Positions 41,997 through 53,410 of a stretch of DNA of 64,000 nt are shown one piece after another. The DNA comes from Pomphorhynchus laevis (lineage: Eukaryota > Acanthocephala > Palaeacanthocephala > Echinorhynchida > Pomphorhynchidae). The stretch covers positions 124,001 to 188,000 of the forward strand of contig WNNJ02001118.1 of the NCBI GenBank assembly GCA_012934845.2, read 5' to 3'. Under the pieces are notes generated by a model that saw only the letters and a program-made list of their open reading frames with translations, had not been told where the DNA came from and ran no database searches. Numbering within the stretch: position 1 is the first letter of the stretch; the number at the start of each line of letters is the position of its first letter. Made by a program: the position numbers and the translations under genes.

Positions 41997-43626
41997 TCAG
42001 AACCATGGGTACTGCAGCAACCACCATTCGTTCTCATTTCGAATCCAGTTCTTTATATTGGATTTAAATTCATTGATTGTATGCACCGCAACGACATCAA
42101 CTGGAAGACGATTCCAAATATTCACCGCTCGATGAGACAGTCGGAAATGAAGAGGGTATTTTCCGTGCTCATGTACTACTAGTACTTTCGAGTGCCCTCT
42201 ACGTCCATCCCGTTCATTGAGTTCAACTCTATTTGCTGGAAAATTTTCATCTTTATTAACTAGTCGATACATAGCTAGAAGGTCGAAAAGAAGGAACCTT
42301 TCACGCACTGTCGGCATATTCAAACTTTTTATTCGTGCTTCATAGGGAAGATATCGTACCTGAGGACATAATTTCGTAAAACGTTGAAGTATGCGCTCTA
42401 ATTGATCAAGTTCTGTACGCGTACACGGAAAGACTACTGGTGACACATATTCTAATATCGGTCTTATAAGAGCATTATATAAACGCACAACACAAACGGG
42501 AGATAAATCTTTAAAGCAATTTTTGACAATATAGGTCATTCTTCTTGCTGTGTTACAAATCCTATCAGTGTTAGTACGTGTTTTCAGATTGTTTTGAACA
42601 ATTATACCAAGATCCAGAATGGACTGCGTGGAAACAACAAACTCATCGCCAATAAAATATTCTTGACTCACATTGCTATGACCTAATCTCATATGTGCAC
42701 ACTTTTTAATATTCAATGAAATTCCAGTGTTTAAAGAGCATCGGTAAACAATGTTTAGGATATTTTGAAAGTCATTTCGATCCTTGTTGGTTTTAATCAA
42801 TGTCCATACCTTTACATCGTCGGCAAAAGCTAAAACACTACAATCCTCAATTAAATCTAGTAGCTGATTTATAAATATGTTAAACAACAAGGGTCCTAAG
42901 ACTGATCCCTGTGGTATCCTGAGGTGATAGGACGATAAGAGGATAGGCATTGACCTACACGAACAGCAAAGGATCTATCTTTAAGAAAATCTTGAATCCA
43001 GCTTATAATGAAGCGATTGACTCTATAAGACTCAAGGGTGGAAATTAGCATTTTGTGGGGCACACTATAAAAGCCCGACTAAAGTCAAGAAATATTACGT
43101 CGATACAGTACCCGTTAGCAGCATGTCCAACCCAATCTTCACGAGCATATAATAAGTTTGTAAGACATGAACGCCGAGGGCGAAATCCATGCTGTGCATT
43201 ATTGAGAATTCTCAGCGAACTCAAATGATCATATATGCGTCTGTTTAGTATGCGCTCAATCACTTTGCATACAACACTAGTTAGACTTATTGCCCTATAG
43301 TTATTTGGATCATATTTTTCACCATTTTTATAAATTGGTACTACAATCGCTTTTTTCCAGGCAGCAGGTAACTTCGAAATGCGCAAGCTCAGCTCAAATA
43401 TGGAGGCTAATGGCTCATCCAGAACAGGAGCAAGTAACTTAAGAAGTTGGGGGTGAATATCATCGGGGCCTGCCGCTGATGATCTAGATAACCTAGCCGA
43501 TTCAACAAAAACCTCATGTGCTGTTATCGTTAAAACTGGAGAACCAATTTCTACCTGTTGTGATGCTGCATCTCCACATATGCTAGAGAAAGGATCTGGT
43601 GTCAGCTCAAAAGCGGATGCAAACAA
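41997..43626 (-). pseudogene. LINE B1 ORF2, reverse transcriptase
   Basis: 43045-43626: SSAAGPDDIHPQLLKLLAPV, WKKAIVVPIYKNGEKYDPNN, RAISLTSVVCKVIERIL, CIDVIFLDFSRAF (motif A). 41997-42950: IPQGSVLGPLLFNIFINQLL (motif B), VLAFADDVKVWTL (motif C, FADD intact), LNIKKCAHMRLGH, LVRPILEYVSPV-like block and a C-terminal RAVNIWNRLPVDVV. A frame shift after SRAF and a short gap between the two frames break it; all catalytic residues remain. Confidence 0.85.
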
Positions 43627-44366
43627 TTTAATTGATCTTCAAAACTTTGCCTTTTTGTAATCTTAAGGCGATTGACGAAATTTCGGAAAATTGTATACCG
43701 ATTTTTAAAATTATTCTGATGATGGCTTAGTTCAAATAGACGATTCCTATGTTTGAGAGCATATCGCAATTCAGTGTCAAACCAAGGAGGGTATTTAGCT
43801 TTACTTTTTGGTACTCTACGGAGTGGTGCAAACTTATCTGCAAGAGCTACTAAACCTGATTCAATAACATGCCACCTTACCTCAATGTCTTCACTAGCAC
43901 AGTTGAATGATGTTATTAGTGCCGCCTCTCGTAATGAGTCTTTATCAATTTGTTGCCAAGATCTTTTCGACACTATCAAATTTTCCAGTTTTGGGATCAT
44001 ACACCTAGAAAAATAATTGAATAAGATCATGCAATGATCGCTCAATCCAATAGGACTCTGATAGCTCATATTACCCACACTTGTAATTAATTTGGAAAAT
44101 ACCAAATCTAGACAAGATTCCTGGTTTTGCGCGAATCTGGTGGGCGACTGCACATGTTGCTCTAACATGAGATCATTTGTAAGAAAATTCCACAAATCCA
44201 CATCTGACTTGGAAGAGCTACTATCCAAAACATAATTCCCGATGTGACCAGCTGAGGGTATATTAAAATCGCCAACTAGTAGATATTCTTCAAGCTCAGA
44301 ACAGTGACTAATTAGTGTAGAGAATTCATGAGTCAATACGGATGATTGCGGCGACCTGTAGCACAC
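43602..44366 (-). CDS. LINE B1 ORF2, C-terminal endonuclease and linker
   Basis: Reads MCYRSPQSSVLTHEFSTLI, EYLLVGDFNIPSAGHIG (GDFN), SCLDLVFSK (Asp) and IGLSDHCMILF (SDH), then linker PPWFDTELRYALKHRNRLFE, typical between EN and RT in CR1/Jockey LINEs. The N-terminal EN motifs lie upstream (44400-44760) in other frames, reading AILALTETWLH-like on the minus strand, so the domain is interrupted once or more. Confidence 0.8.
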   Translation of the reverse strand: MCYRSPQSSVLTHEFSTLISHCSELEEYLLVGDFNIPSAGHIGNYVLDSSSSKSDVDLWNFLTNDLMLEQHVQSPTRFAQNQESCLDLVFSKLITSVGNMSYQSPIGLSDHCMILFNYFSRCMIPKLENLIVSKRSWQQIDKDSLREAALITSFNCASEDIEVRWHVIESGLVALADKFAPLRRVPKSKAKYPPWFDTELRYALKHRNRLFELSHHQNNFKNRYTIFRNFVNRLKITKRQSFEDQLNCLHPLLS

Positions 44367-45098
44367 GGCAATACCTAAGGGACCACGAAGTCTGAAACAA
44401 TGACTGAGAGAAACTCACACGTGCCCAGTTCATTTTTAAAATTACTAGTGGAAGTAATGTTTAAGGATGTCGTAATATATAGCGCAACACCTCCACCCTT
44501 CCGAGACTCTCTATCAGCTCTCACCAAATTATATCCCATAATAGCAATTAAACCATCGGGGATATCACGATGCAGCCATGTTTCAGTGAGAGCCAGGATC
44601 GCTGGTTTATTTAAAATGACCCATGCCTTGAGTTCATCAAATTTTGGTAAAATACTCCTTGAATTAGTATAGGCGACACTATTACCAGAAGCAGAGGGTA
44701 ATTGAGTAGTAATGTTGGATGTGATATCCTAATTGTAAAATGGAATCCCTCGAAGAACTCTCCAAACTCACCAATGCACGAATGGTCACCGACGAACTAC
44801 TCGAAAATTTCTTATCATTAGATCAGTCACTCCATTCGATCTTCTAAATGCTAGATTAGCACGAGCATTATTAAGCAACAATCTTTCCTCAACCGAGAGA
44901 TCTTTAAAAATTTTTGTCGTCTTACCTTTCAAGCGATAACCTCTAGCTAACACTGCTCTTGTATTATCTGCAGAATCAAATACTACTTTAAGTAATCGTG
45001 GTTTATGTTGTGCTTTTTTACCAAGACGAAATAAGCTTTTGACATTGAGACTACGCGCAATATCCTCTTCACCCTGAACGAATATATCCGAAAAGACC

Positions 45099-45896
45099 TT
45101 ACGAAATAGAAACTACGTCATCATCCACACGGGTCTGAACGTTGTCTGTAGAAGATTCAGTGATGTCAGCAAAAATTACGCAATTATTTCTGTTTCTAGC
45201 ACAATTCCTAATATTGATAATTTCAACAAATGTCTTATCTGTCAAATCCTTGGATTTCAGTTCATTTTCATTTCCGACTGCCACATCATTGCACACTCTA
45301 TCATCGTCTCTTGTCTGCGTTCTACTTAAAGGCTGCTTCAATACATTCTTTGGTCGAACAGGAGTAGAAATCAATATATTGTGGTTCTTAGGACTGTGTT
45401 CCGCGAATATGTCAGATAAAGGTGAAGGCCATTTAGGAATATTCTCAGGTGTAACTTTATCCTTGTCGTTTGCCATCACAGTGCTGTCATTGATATTTCT
45501 TCTTTGTTTATACAGCGCCCGTGAATGTTTATGTCCTCGTGTCCAAATGCGAGTCGAACTTGAAGCATCTATTACGTCTGGTTCCTTATTTGAATTGACG
45601 TGTAACGACATCGGCGTAGTGATTTTGCTCTGGCATATGCTAGATTCTTTGTCAATAATTTGTTCTTGAAACCTACGTGTCTTTAAGTTAAAATGAGCAT
45701 TGTCCTTTGCTGATGTCAATGAACTACAAAATACGATTGACGCAGTACAAAAACCACATATGAATTTTCTTCTACTCAATGTATCAGCATCTTTATGTGG
45801 TACAGTTACTGTAGTCCAGACATTGCAGCCATCACCATCATATCCTACTTGTCTTGATATGAATTCAGGAATGTCGTTTCCCTTACGTCTGCCCAT
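45099..45896 (-). CDS. LINE B1 ORF1, PHD-like zinc finger protein
   Basis: A single 265-codon open frame. Residues 1-55 hold the PHD-like finger: VGYDGDGCNVWTTVTV, then RRKFICGFCTASIVF, with paired Cys/His ligands as in the family A ORF1s. The remainder is Ser/Asn/Lys-rich with MSLHVNSNKEPDV, KWPSPLSDIFAEHS and VEIINIRNCARNRNNCVIFA, without a clear coiled coil or RRM. It is probably an RNA-binding cofactor of the LINE. An antisense frame at 45142-45669 is a shadow. Confidence 0.78.
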   Translation of the reverse strand: MGRRKGNDIPEFISRQVGYDGDGCNVWTTVTVPHKDADTLSRRKFICGFCTASIVFCSSLTSAKDNAHFNLKTRRFQEQIIDKESSICQSKITTPMSLHVNSNKEPDVIDASSSTRIWTRGHKHSRALYKQRRNINDSTVMANDKDKVTPENIPKWPSPLSDIFAEHSPKNHNILISTPVRPKNVLKQPLSRTQTRDDDRVCNDVAVGNENELKSKDLTDKTFVEIINIRNCARNRNNCVIFADITESSTDNVQTRVDDDVVSIS

Positions 45897-45904
45897 AATT
45901 GTAA

Positions 45905-46700
45905 TTGTATATGGTTATTGTGTATTTATGCGATTTTCTTCCAATATAGAAATATTGTCCCAATATAGATATACTTCCGTTGAAGTAATCGTTAAAGTAA
46001 TCTTTGTAATCGATGTAATCGTTGTAAACGTTGAAATCGTAGTAATATAGTGTTGAAGTAATCGTAACACCGAGTATCTGTTATTGTGATAGTTTATTAA
46101 GCAGCCAAGAAAGTTCAAGCGCACCCGAGAAAATTGTATTGTATGTTATTTCATTGTATTTACTTTAGATTGTAAGTAGTTTATTCATATAAATTTATTA
46201 ATAGTTTGGCATATAAATGTCAAACTATTAATAAAAGTCAGAATATAAATATATATATTTGTCATTGATTAATCACGACAGTATTTAGCATCCAATGTCA
46301 AATCTTTTGCTTGAAGCTGCTACTGCAGCTTCAAGCAAAAGATTGAAGAAGCACATGCATTTTCTTTAGGCAGCATACATTTAAGGACCGATGTGAAAGT
46401 CGCGACACGCTTGGGACTTTGCTATATTATTATTTTCAAAATAATAAAATGTTGATTACTATATTTATAATTTCTTATTTAATTCAACTAGGCTAAATTG
46501 AATTAATATTATTTTTACTTAATGGATGTAAAAAATACTTTTCTGTGGAATTCAATGTCTTATTTCGCCAGTTTTATTGAACACGTTCATGAATAACTTT
46601 AATTTATAGTGTGATGTCAAAATAGAAATTACTACAGTAATTTCTATACAATTACTATATATATGGTAATTGTATATATTATATATATTATAATATATAA
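45905..46700. other. AT-rich stretch with simple and palindromic sequence
   Basis: A GTAATCG/GTAATC degenerate repeat (45985-46075), TATATA runs near 46650-46710 and the 44-bp hairpin listed at 46301. No gene was found. Confidence 0.45.
46301..46344. repeat. Perfect 20-bp inverted repeat with 4-bp spacer
   Basis: AATCTTTTGCTTGAAGCTGC, spacer TACT, then its exact reverse complement. It is too short for a pre-miRNA and has no partner copy in the window. Possibly the remnant of a foldback element. Confidence 0.8.
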
Positions 46701-47460
46701 TATATATAACCATGGGGCATGCACCGTGCCCCATGGTTTGACATCCAATGCCTACTCTCAAAGCGTCGACTCCGTCATGCTTTGAGAGTCTATCACCGCA
46801 CTCTCAGGCGTGATTTCCGCTCAATCACACCGTTTTTCCGTGATACCTATCTTGCTCATCGCCGGTCTCATCTCAACCTACTACGTACCAAATGCAACTC
46901 CTTCTGTCAGCAAAAATCATCACTTCATTCAACTCTTAGACTCTATGGCATACTTTTAACTCAATCCTTGCTCGCTCCTCTCAGCCATGCAACATCAATC
47001 CCAATGATTATTCGTCATTTCTTCAGACCAAAGTATCCACGTTTCTCTCTCACACCCGGTCTCCATCCTATCCCACTCTGCCCCGCCTAGCCTCATTATT
47101 CTGGAATTCTTTCATCTTCTCCCTATCTCACCTACCAAAGTATCATATGTCCTCATGCCCTTGCCCAACAAAACCTTATCTGCCAATCCCCTGCTGACTC
47201 ACATATTAAAATCCATATGCTCATCGATATCTCCTTTCCTCACCACATTGTTTAACTCGCCTGCGTGAAAGTTTACAAAGACCTACTCATTTCTCGTAAC
47301 AAGCCCCTATATAGTGTTCTCATCTGCCTAAACCTCTCATCCGCCTTCGACATCGTCGACCACTTCATCCTCCTTTCTCGTTTTCGTTATGATTACGGTT
47401 TTTCTTCCTACTCCGTAGCATGGTTTGCCTCATATATATCCGACCATTCTTTTCTAGTGT
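46700..47460 (+). mobile_element. LINE family A fragment A4
   Basis: Plus-strand internal LINE A piece: linker RAPWFDIQCLLSKRRLRHAL (46719), then degraded finger region, and VLICLNLSSAFDIVDHFILL (motif A, Asp to Asn at the first catalytic side) at 47265-47462. It ends abruptly at 47462, where an inverted LINE A piece begins, so the two meet head to head. Confidence 0.75.
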
Positions 47461-47462
47461 GA

Positions 47463-50420
47463 ACAGAACGAGAATTGTCGAGAAAAGGAAGGTTGAGAAA
47501 TAAAGGGGTATGAAAAGTTAAGGCGGAAAGTAATGAGAAGACGAATTTAAAAAAAGGATTTATTTTAACGTGGCAAATGCGTGCCAGCGCACGCTTACAT
47601 GACCACAACAAAACAAGACTGTGAATCAGGTGTCGAGAAGGTGTGAACGGGGGAGGTGTCTGAATGTGATAAAGGAGGGAGCGCGGCGGACTTTGAGAGG
47701 TAGTTGATTCCAGGCGAATGAGGCGGCGAAAAGGAAGGATCGAAGACCATAGTTTTTAGAGTAATCGGGAACGTCGAGTAAGAGGGTATTACGGGAACGC
47801 AGCGATAGCGAGGTGGGGTGAGTGTCGTCTAAGAAAGGAAGGTTGATGAACGATAAGGAGCCGACAGCGATGAGACGAAATGTAACGAGAAGAAGGCGGA
47901 GTTTGATGCGGATGTGGATGGTGGGCAAGGAGAGTTAAGCAAAATATGTGCATGTGTGGTCGAAGCGACGTAGACGAAAGAGCACTCGAACGGCGGTGTT
48001 GATTATTCGTTGTAGAGATAGGATGATGGATTTTAGAGAATTGGCGAAAAGGCTAAGGCAGTAATCGATTTTAGGGAAAATAAGCGATGAAAGAAGAGAC
48101 ATACAAGAACATAAGTCGATAAAGGGGCGGATACGGCGGATGTCACGGAGAATTAAGTTAGATGAGCGGACATTGTCACGGACGAAGGGGTAAGGGAAAG
48201 GTGATCATCGAAATCGAAGCCTAAGAAGGTGAGATTGTGGACTATGGGGATGATCGATGAGGCAAAATATACAGTGGGAAGAGATATGTTTGGTTTACGG
48301 GGGAAAATCCACATTATTTTGGACTTTTCGGGGTTTAGAACGAGATGGAGATTGGAGAGACGTTTGTAGATAGAAGAAAGACAGTTGGAGGCAGAAATGC
48401 CGATATCGTGTATGCGATGTGCGGGTGCATGAGCATAGATTAGAATGTCATCGGCGTATTGCATGACCTTAAAGGAGTAAGGTTTGATAAACGTAGATAG
48501 ATCGCTAAGCAGAAGAGAGAAAAGCAGGGGACATAGGACTGAACCTTGCGGGACCCTGCAAAAAATAGGGATGGGAGGGGAGGATGATGAATTAGAACAG
48601 ACGCGAAATGAACGGTCGGATAGATATGAGGCGAACCATGCTACGGAGGAGGAAGAAAAGCCGTAATCATAACGAAGGCTAGAAAGGAGGACGGAGTGGT
48701 CGACAATGTAGAATGCGGAGGAGAGGTCGAGGGAGATGAGAACACTCTATAGAGCCTTATCTCGAGAAATGAGTAAGTCGTTGTACACTTTTATGCATGC
48801 GATTTCTGTCGAGTGATTAGAGCGGAAAACGGATTGGAAAGGAGGGTATAGATTGGATGAGGAGAGATAAGCGTTGATTTGTATTAAGATGAGGCGTTCT
48901 AAGAGCTTAGAAAGAGTAGGGAGTAGTGAAATGGAGCGATATCTAGAAGGGAGGGAGGGGTCGAGCGATTGTTTCTTAAGGAGGGGACGAACGATTGCGG
49001 ATTTCCAGTGTGAAGGGAAGATACGACTGCGGATGTACGAGTTAAACAAGGTTCTGAGAAATAAGGATATCGATGAGCATATAGATTTTAATGTGAGTAG
49101 GCAGGGGATCGGCAGGTGAAGTTTTGTTGGGCAAGAACATGAGGACAGATGATACTTCTGTGGGTGAGACTGGAAGAAGATGAAAGAGTTCCGGAAAGAT
49201 GATGATAGGCGGGGCAGAGTGGGATAGGATGGAGACCGGGGTGTGAGAAAGCAACGTGGATACTTTAATCTGGAGAAATGACGAATAATCATTGACATTG
49301 ATGTTGCACGGCGAAGAGGAGCGAGTAAGGATTGAGTTAAAAGTATGCCAGAGAGTCTTAGAGTTGAATGAAGTGATGATTTTATGCTGCCAGAAGGAGT
49401 TGCATTTGGTACGTAGTAGATTGAGATGAGACCGGCGAAAAGGAAAATATGAATCACGGAAATACGGAGTGATCGAGCGGAAATCACGTCTTAGAGAGCG
49501 GTGATAGATTCGAAAAGCATGGCGGAGTCGACGCTTTGATAGTAGGCATTGGATGTCAAACCATGGGGCACGGTGCAAGCGACGGTGTGGGTGAGACTTG
49601 AAGGGCAAGAGAATATCGAGAGTGGATGTGAGTTCAGAGTCGAAAAGAAATGCGAGATCGTGAGGAGATGAATTTGTTATTGTGGGTAATGATAGAGATG
49701 ATTTGAGTAAGGCAGAGCGGAGAAGGGAGAGATCAAGATTTATCCAAGGGCGACGTAGAATTGTAGGTGTGTGAGGAGGGGTGTGGTTGTGAGTGAGATC
49801 AAGGGTGATAAGAAAGTGATCGGATAGACCACGATTTTGAACACGAGAATAAATGGTAGGCAAATCGAGAGAAGCAAAATGGTGAAATGTATAATCAAAA
49901 CTACGGAGACGGAAGAGAATTCGGACGGCTGCTTTGATGATGCGTTGTAAAGGAAAAAAGAGTGAATTTATGTGATTCGAAAATAAACCAAGACAATTAT
50001 CGAGTCTAGAAAAAAGGAGAGAAGATATGATAGTCATACATTATGGGAAATCGATCAATCTACGAATTTGACGGACGTTGTGGAGAATCAAGGTAGATGA
50101 GCGTACTTTATCACTAACAAAAGGTTTAAGTGAAAGTCGATTGTCGAAATGAAAGCCTAGGAAATCGGGATTGTCAACGATATTAAGAATTGTACAATTT
50201 AATGATTCGGAGAGTGGTTCTACGCCGGGGGCGTCGAGGAATGATCCACATTATTTTGGATTTATAAGGATTCAGAGAAAGACGAAGAGAAGAAAGATGA
50301 TTTAAAAATTGGGGCAAACAGTTGGAAGCAGAAACACTAAGATCATGAATACGATAAGCAGGTGAGTGAGCATAGATGATAATGTCATCAGCACATTTCT
50401 ATTCGTCGTCTATGTCGCCC
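47463..50420 (-). mobile_element. LINE family A copy A5, chimeric at its 5' end
   Basis: From the 3' hairpin (47565-47605) through the C-terminus (47626-47928), YADD (48153-48464), RT and linker (48747-49487, 49042-50037) to about 49830, it is ordinary LINE A. At 49830 the frame of 49042-50037 switches to the thumb of a different LINE subfamily (LLFSRLDNCLGLFSNHIN), which continues to 50420 with its own palm (50220-50400). The joint keeps one frame open: RT thumb of LINE X followed by EN/linker of LINE A. 47463-47545 is a further short minus-strand LINE A scrap. Confidence 0.75.
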
Positions 50421-50955
50421 TGATTTTTTTCTAGTTGAAACAGCTCATCCGATTGTCTACCATACATGAGTTAATTTTTCGGAATTCATATCATTTAAAA
50501 GGATCCCATGTTAGTCTCTTAAAAGATCTTGACGCTCTTCAAAGGGAGAAATTGTCTCAAGCTAAGAAAGAACTTGCATCTCGTGTTGCACTTGGTGAGA
50601 GCAATCTATGTGTGCAAAATTTTCAAGTAGTGAGGCGACGCATTCGAATCAGTTGGTCCCCACTAGATGTATCGCCTCTCATGAGTGTGGATGGTTTTGG
50701 CAAGGTCTTACAGCATATAAGTGTCTAGCTGATTTGGGATCTGAAGTGTGTCAGATTGCAAGAGATGATATTATTACTCGCACTGGTGTGAATAAAAGTC
50801 ATAGTATATTTTATTGTAATGTTCGGAGCTTGTTACAGAAAGTCGATTAGCTAAAGTTTAGGATCGAGTCTGTTAATCCAATTATAGTTGGTATCACAGA
50901 ATCTTGACTTAATTGTGATGTATCCGATGCTGAGGTATCCATCCCAGGTTATTCT

Positions 50956-51876
50956 TTGTTCCGTAGTGATTGGATAGGGGGTAGGGGTGGTGGCGTAGCT
51001 CTCTTTATGAGAGACGAAGTTAAGGTGCGCGTTTTGAGTAAGTCGTCTATTGATAGAGTTGAGAGTTTGTGGTGTCAGGTGAAGTTTGATAACAGCTTAC
51101 CCATCATACTGGGTCTTGTGTATCGTGCTCCTAAGGCAATATCTAAGAAACTCATTGAAGAGATAGAGTTGTATACGCGAGGAGATTGTGATACTGTGAT
51201 AATTGGGGATCTGAATATGCCAGATGTTGAATGGACTTCGAATACGGTTCTTCCTACTTGTGATAGTGAATCTTGTGACCTTATGAAGTGTTTTGCTTAT
51301 TGTGGTCTTGCTCAAATTGTTGATGTACATACTCGCTTTTCAAGTTGTAGTTCTTCCCTTCTTGATCTTTGCCTATCGACAAACAGTCAATTAATCAGTA
51401 GTATCCAATATGATTCTCCTGTTGGTTTGTCTGATCACTGTGTAGTTAAAGTTTTGCTAAATATACAAATGAGGGTGTTTCATCATGCTCGGTACAAACG
51501 TCAGATTAATGTTTTTCGGACGAACTATGATGTTATTACATCAAAGCTGCATAGAGTTAGTTGGCCTGATCCGGCTGTTGTCGGAGTTGACGAGGCCTGG
51601 GATCATTTTCGCGTGACGCTTTATTCTATAATGGTAAAATTCTCACCTTTGAAGTCTAAGACTAGTCGGAAAAGCGCACGTTGGTTTGATACTGAGCTGA
51701 CTACTGCGATGAAGGCTCGTGACTTCAGTTTCAAATGCTTTATTAGGAACGCTAATAAAACAATTGGCCAATATTTTGATAGCGTTATTGAAGACGGCCT
51801 TGCTGGGATGTTCTCAAGGCATTTTTACTTGTACAAAGAGACTACAAACGAGTATTCTGAACCTATCCAGAAGTGA
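50956..51876 (+). CDS. LINE C endonuclease and linker
   Basis: A 306-codon open frame. GGGVALFMRDEVKVRVLS, LGLVYRAPKAISKKLI, VIIGDLNMPDVEW (GDxN), SSLLDLCLSTN (Asp) and VGLSDHCVVKVLL (SDH) are APE endonuclease motifs. ARWFDTELTTAMKARDF is the linker block. Upstream, the N- and E-containing motifs (FYCNVRS; VGITES followed by a TGA) lie in the preceding stretch. Confidence 0.85.
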   Translation: MFRSDWIGGRGGGVALFMRDEVKVRVLSKSSIDRVESLWCQVKFDNSLPIILGLVYRAPKAISKKLIEEIELYTRGDCDTVIIGDLNMPDVEWTSNTVLPTCDSESCDLMKCFAYCGLAQIVDVHTRFSSCSSSLLDLCLSTNSQLISSIQYDSPVGLSDHCVVKVLLNIQMRVFHHARYKRQINVFRTNYDVITSKLHRVSWPDPAVVGVDEAWDHFRVTLYSIMVKFSPLKSKTSRKSARWFDTELTTAMKARDFSFKCFIRNANKTIGQYFDSVIEDGLAGMFSRHFYLYKETTNEYSEPIQK

Positions 51877-52627
51877 GACGATAAGAGGTGCTAGTGTTTC
51901 ATATCCTAGTTTAGACATAGCTAATTTGATAACTCCTGGGAAAGTTTTAGCTGAACTGCATCGTCTTAAAGCGACAAACTCCAAAGGTGCTGATTTGTTA
52001 CCTTCGATATATCTTCGTCGAATAGCAGACTCAATATATACACCACTTTGTAACATATTTCGACAATATATTATTGATACGAATCTTCCAAAAGAGTGGA
52101 AACAATCGATCATTCACCCCATCTTCAAAAAGGGTGATAGATCTTCAGTAGACAATTACAGGCCAGTAAGTATTACTTGCTTATGTTGTAGAATGTTAGA
52201 GCGAATTATACATGGTTATATGGTCAAGTTTTATAGTGAGAATAATGTAATAGCTTCTGAGCAACATGGTTTCCGTAATGGTTATTCGACAGTTACTAAT
52301 CTACTCGCAGCCCATCTTGATTGGTCAGCTAATAAAGCCGTATCAATTGCTACTGACATCATATTCTTCGATTTCTCTAAGGCATTTGACAGAGTAGACC
52401 ATAGATTCCTCCTAAATAAACTAGAGAAAAGTGGCATTCCATTTTTGCTTGTTAGATGGATTGAATCGTTTTTAAGCAATCGTAGTTATTGTGTGCATGT
52501 AGATAATTTTTACTCTTCTTCGCGGCCATGTAATATAGGGGTGCCTCAAGGTTCAGTATTGGGTCCATTGTTATTTAGTGACTTAGACTTGAGACTGTCA
52601 CGTGGACCCGCCGGTACATCGATATGA
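51719..52627 (+). pseudogene. LINE C reverse transcriptase, truncated
   Basis: Overlaps the endonuclease frame. KATNSKGADLLPSIYLRRIA, WKQSIIHPIFKKGDRSSVDN, RPVSITCLCCRMLERII, IIFFDFSKAFDRVDHRFLL (motif A) and IGVPQGSVLGPLLF (motif B) are intact. Immediately after GPLLF the sequence jumps to the C-terminal region (SDLDLRLSRGPAG, then MVWQILNDLDHPL in the next frame), skipping motif C and the thumb. The deletion junction is at about 52577. Confidence 0.85.
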
Positions 52628-52979
52628 GTATGGTCTGGCAAATTCTTAATGATTTGGATCATCCACTTCGAGATTGTCTTCATTTGCGCTCATCCAATAT
52701 CCTCCGAGGCCATGGTTTAACCCTGCGACGTGAAAGGATAAGAAAATCACGAGCTGTCCAATTTGATCGGCGAGTTGTATCTCTGTGGAATAGGCTTGAA
52801 GAGTCAACAGTGTGCAGTAGCAATATCAACGAATTCAAAAGGAAATTACGGATGAAGGATGCAATGGGGAAAGCTGTTTTTCAGTATTTGTGATACTTTT
52901 ATTATATTTTCTTTTTTCTGCAATGAACCAGCCAATTAAGCCATGCTTTTATGTGCTGTTGAAACATTAATAATAATAC

Positions 52980-53290
52980 ATGTACTGATTCTAACCATGG
53001 CGGTATAGTTGCCATTGCTCGTCATCCAATATCTCTATGTAAAATTAACGTTAACATTCGTTCAATTCGTTCGAATTACTCATATGCGGATTATCAGCTT
53101 CTTTCCCCTGGAACTCGTGATTGTATACGTCCAGGTTCAGTTGCCCCCTCATGTATGTTCTTTAATGATCTTGCAGATCTTATGTCTCACTGTTCATTTT
53201 CTTACACTCCTTCTTTTGTACTCGGTGAATTTAATATTTGTCTCAATCACCCAGCAAGAGAAGTGGAATCTTCCCTTGCCTGGCGATTTT
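52980..53290 (+). mobile_element. LINE A-related endonuclease fragment
   Basis: The plus strand reads NHGGIVAIARHPISLCKINV and, in another frame, SYTPSFVLGEFNICLNHPA, matching family A NHGGIVAFARHPASLRKINP and SLVLGDFNIRLDR. GDFN is GEFN here. It is a degraded 300-bp internal piece with no 5' or 3' end. Confidence 0.7.
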
Positions 53291-53410
53291 CCCTCGTCGA
53301 AATGGAAGCCTAGGAAAACGAGATTGTCAAAGATAGGAAGAATTGTACACTTTAATTATACAGAGGGAGGTTCCTACGCAATGGCGTCGAGGAAGGATCC
53401 ACATTGAGTG
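53290..53410 (-). mobile_element. LINE X scrap (inverted)
   Basis: GTCGAAATGGAAGCCTAGGA, AAACGAGATTGTCAA and GGCGTCGAGGAAGGATCCAC correspond to 50145-50255, the LINE X part of A5, on the same strand. It joins the plus-strand fragment before it head to head. Confidence 0.65.

Larger units (their letters stand above)
41905..45900 (-). mobile_element. LINE family B, nearly full-length copy B1
   Basis: ORF1 45099-45896, endonuclease 43602-44366 (plus a broken start to about 44760), RT 43045-43626 and 41997-42950, 3' end at 41905. About 4 kb, CR1-group domain layout. Few breaks are needed to explain the frames, so it is among the younger LINEs here. The tail carries the GCCATAAGGC hairpin seen at 22340. 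Confidence 0.88.
50430..52895 (+). mobile_element. LINE family C (CR1/Jockey-like) with deleted catalytic core
   Basis: A plus-strand LINE: tail of ORF1 (50435-50728, LLKDLDALQREKLSQAKKEL), endonuclease beginning at 50608-50850 (SHSIFYCNVRSLLQKVD), endonuclease and linker 50956-51876, RT 51719-52627 and C-terminus 52624-52893. Long frames with few breaks. Between motif B and the C-terminal domain a segment of several hundred bp, including the xxDD box, is gone, so it cannot work. It starts where LINE A5/X ends. Confidence 0.85.

Noticed and set aside
45142-45669. 175-codon plus-strand frame
   Set aside because: Antisense shadow of the LINE B1 ORF1, which has the PHD-like finger and the better coding pattern.
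46301-46344. microRNA precursor
   Set aside because: The hairpin is only 44 bp with no extended stem.
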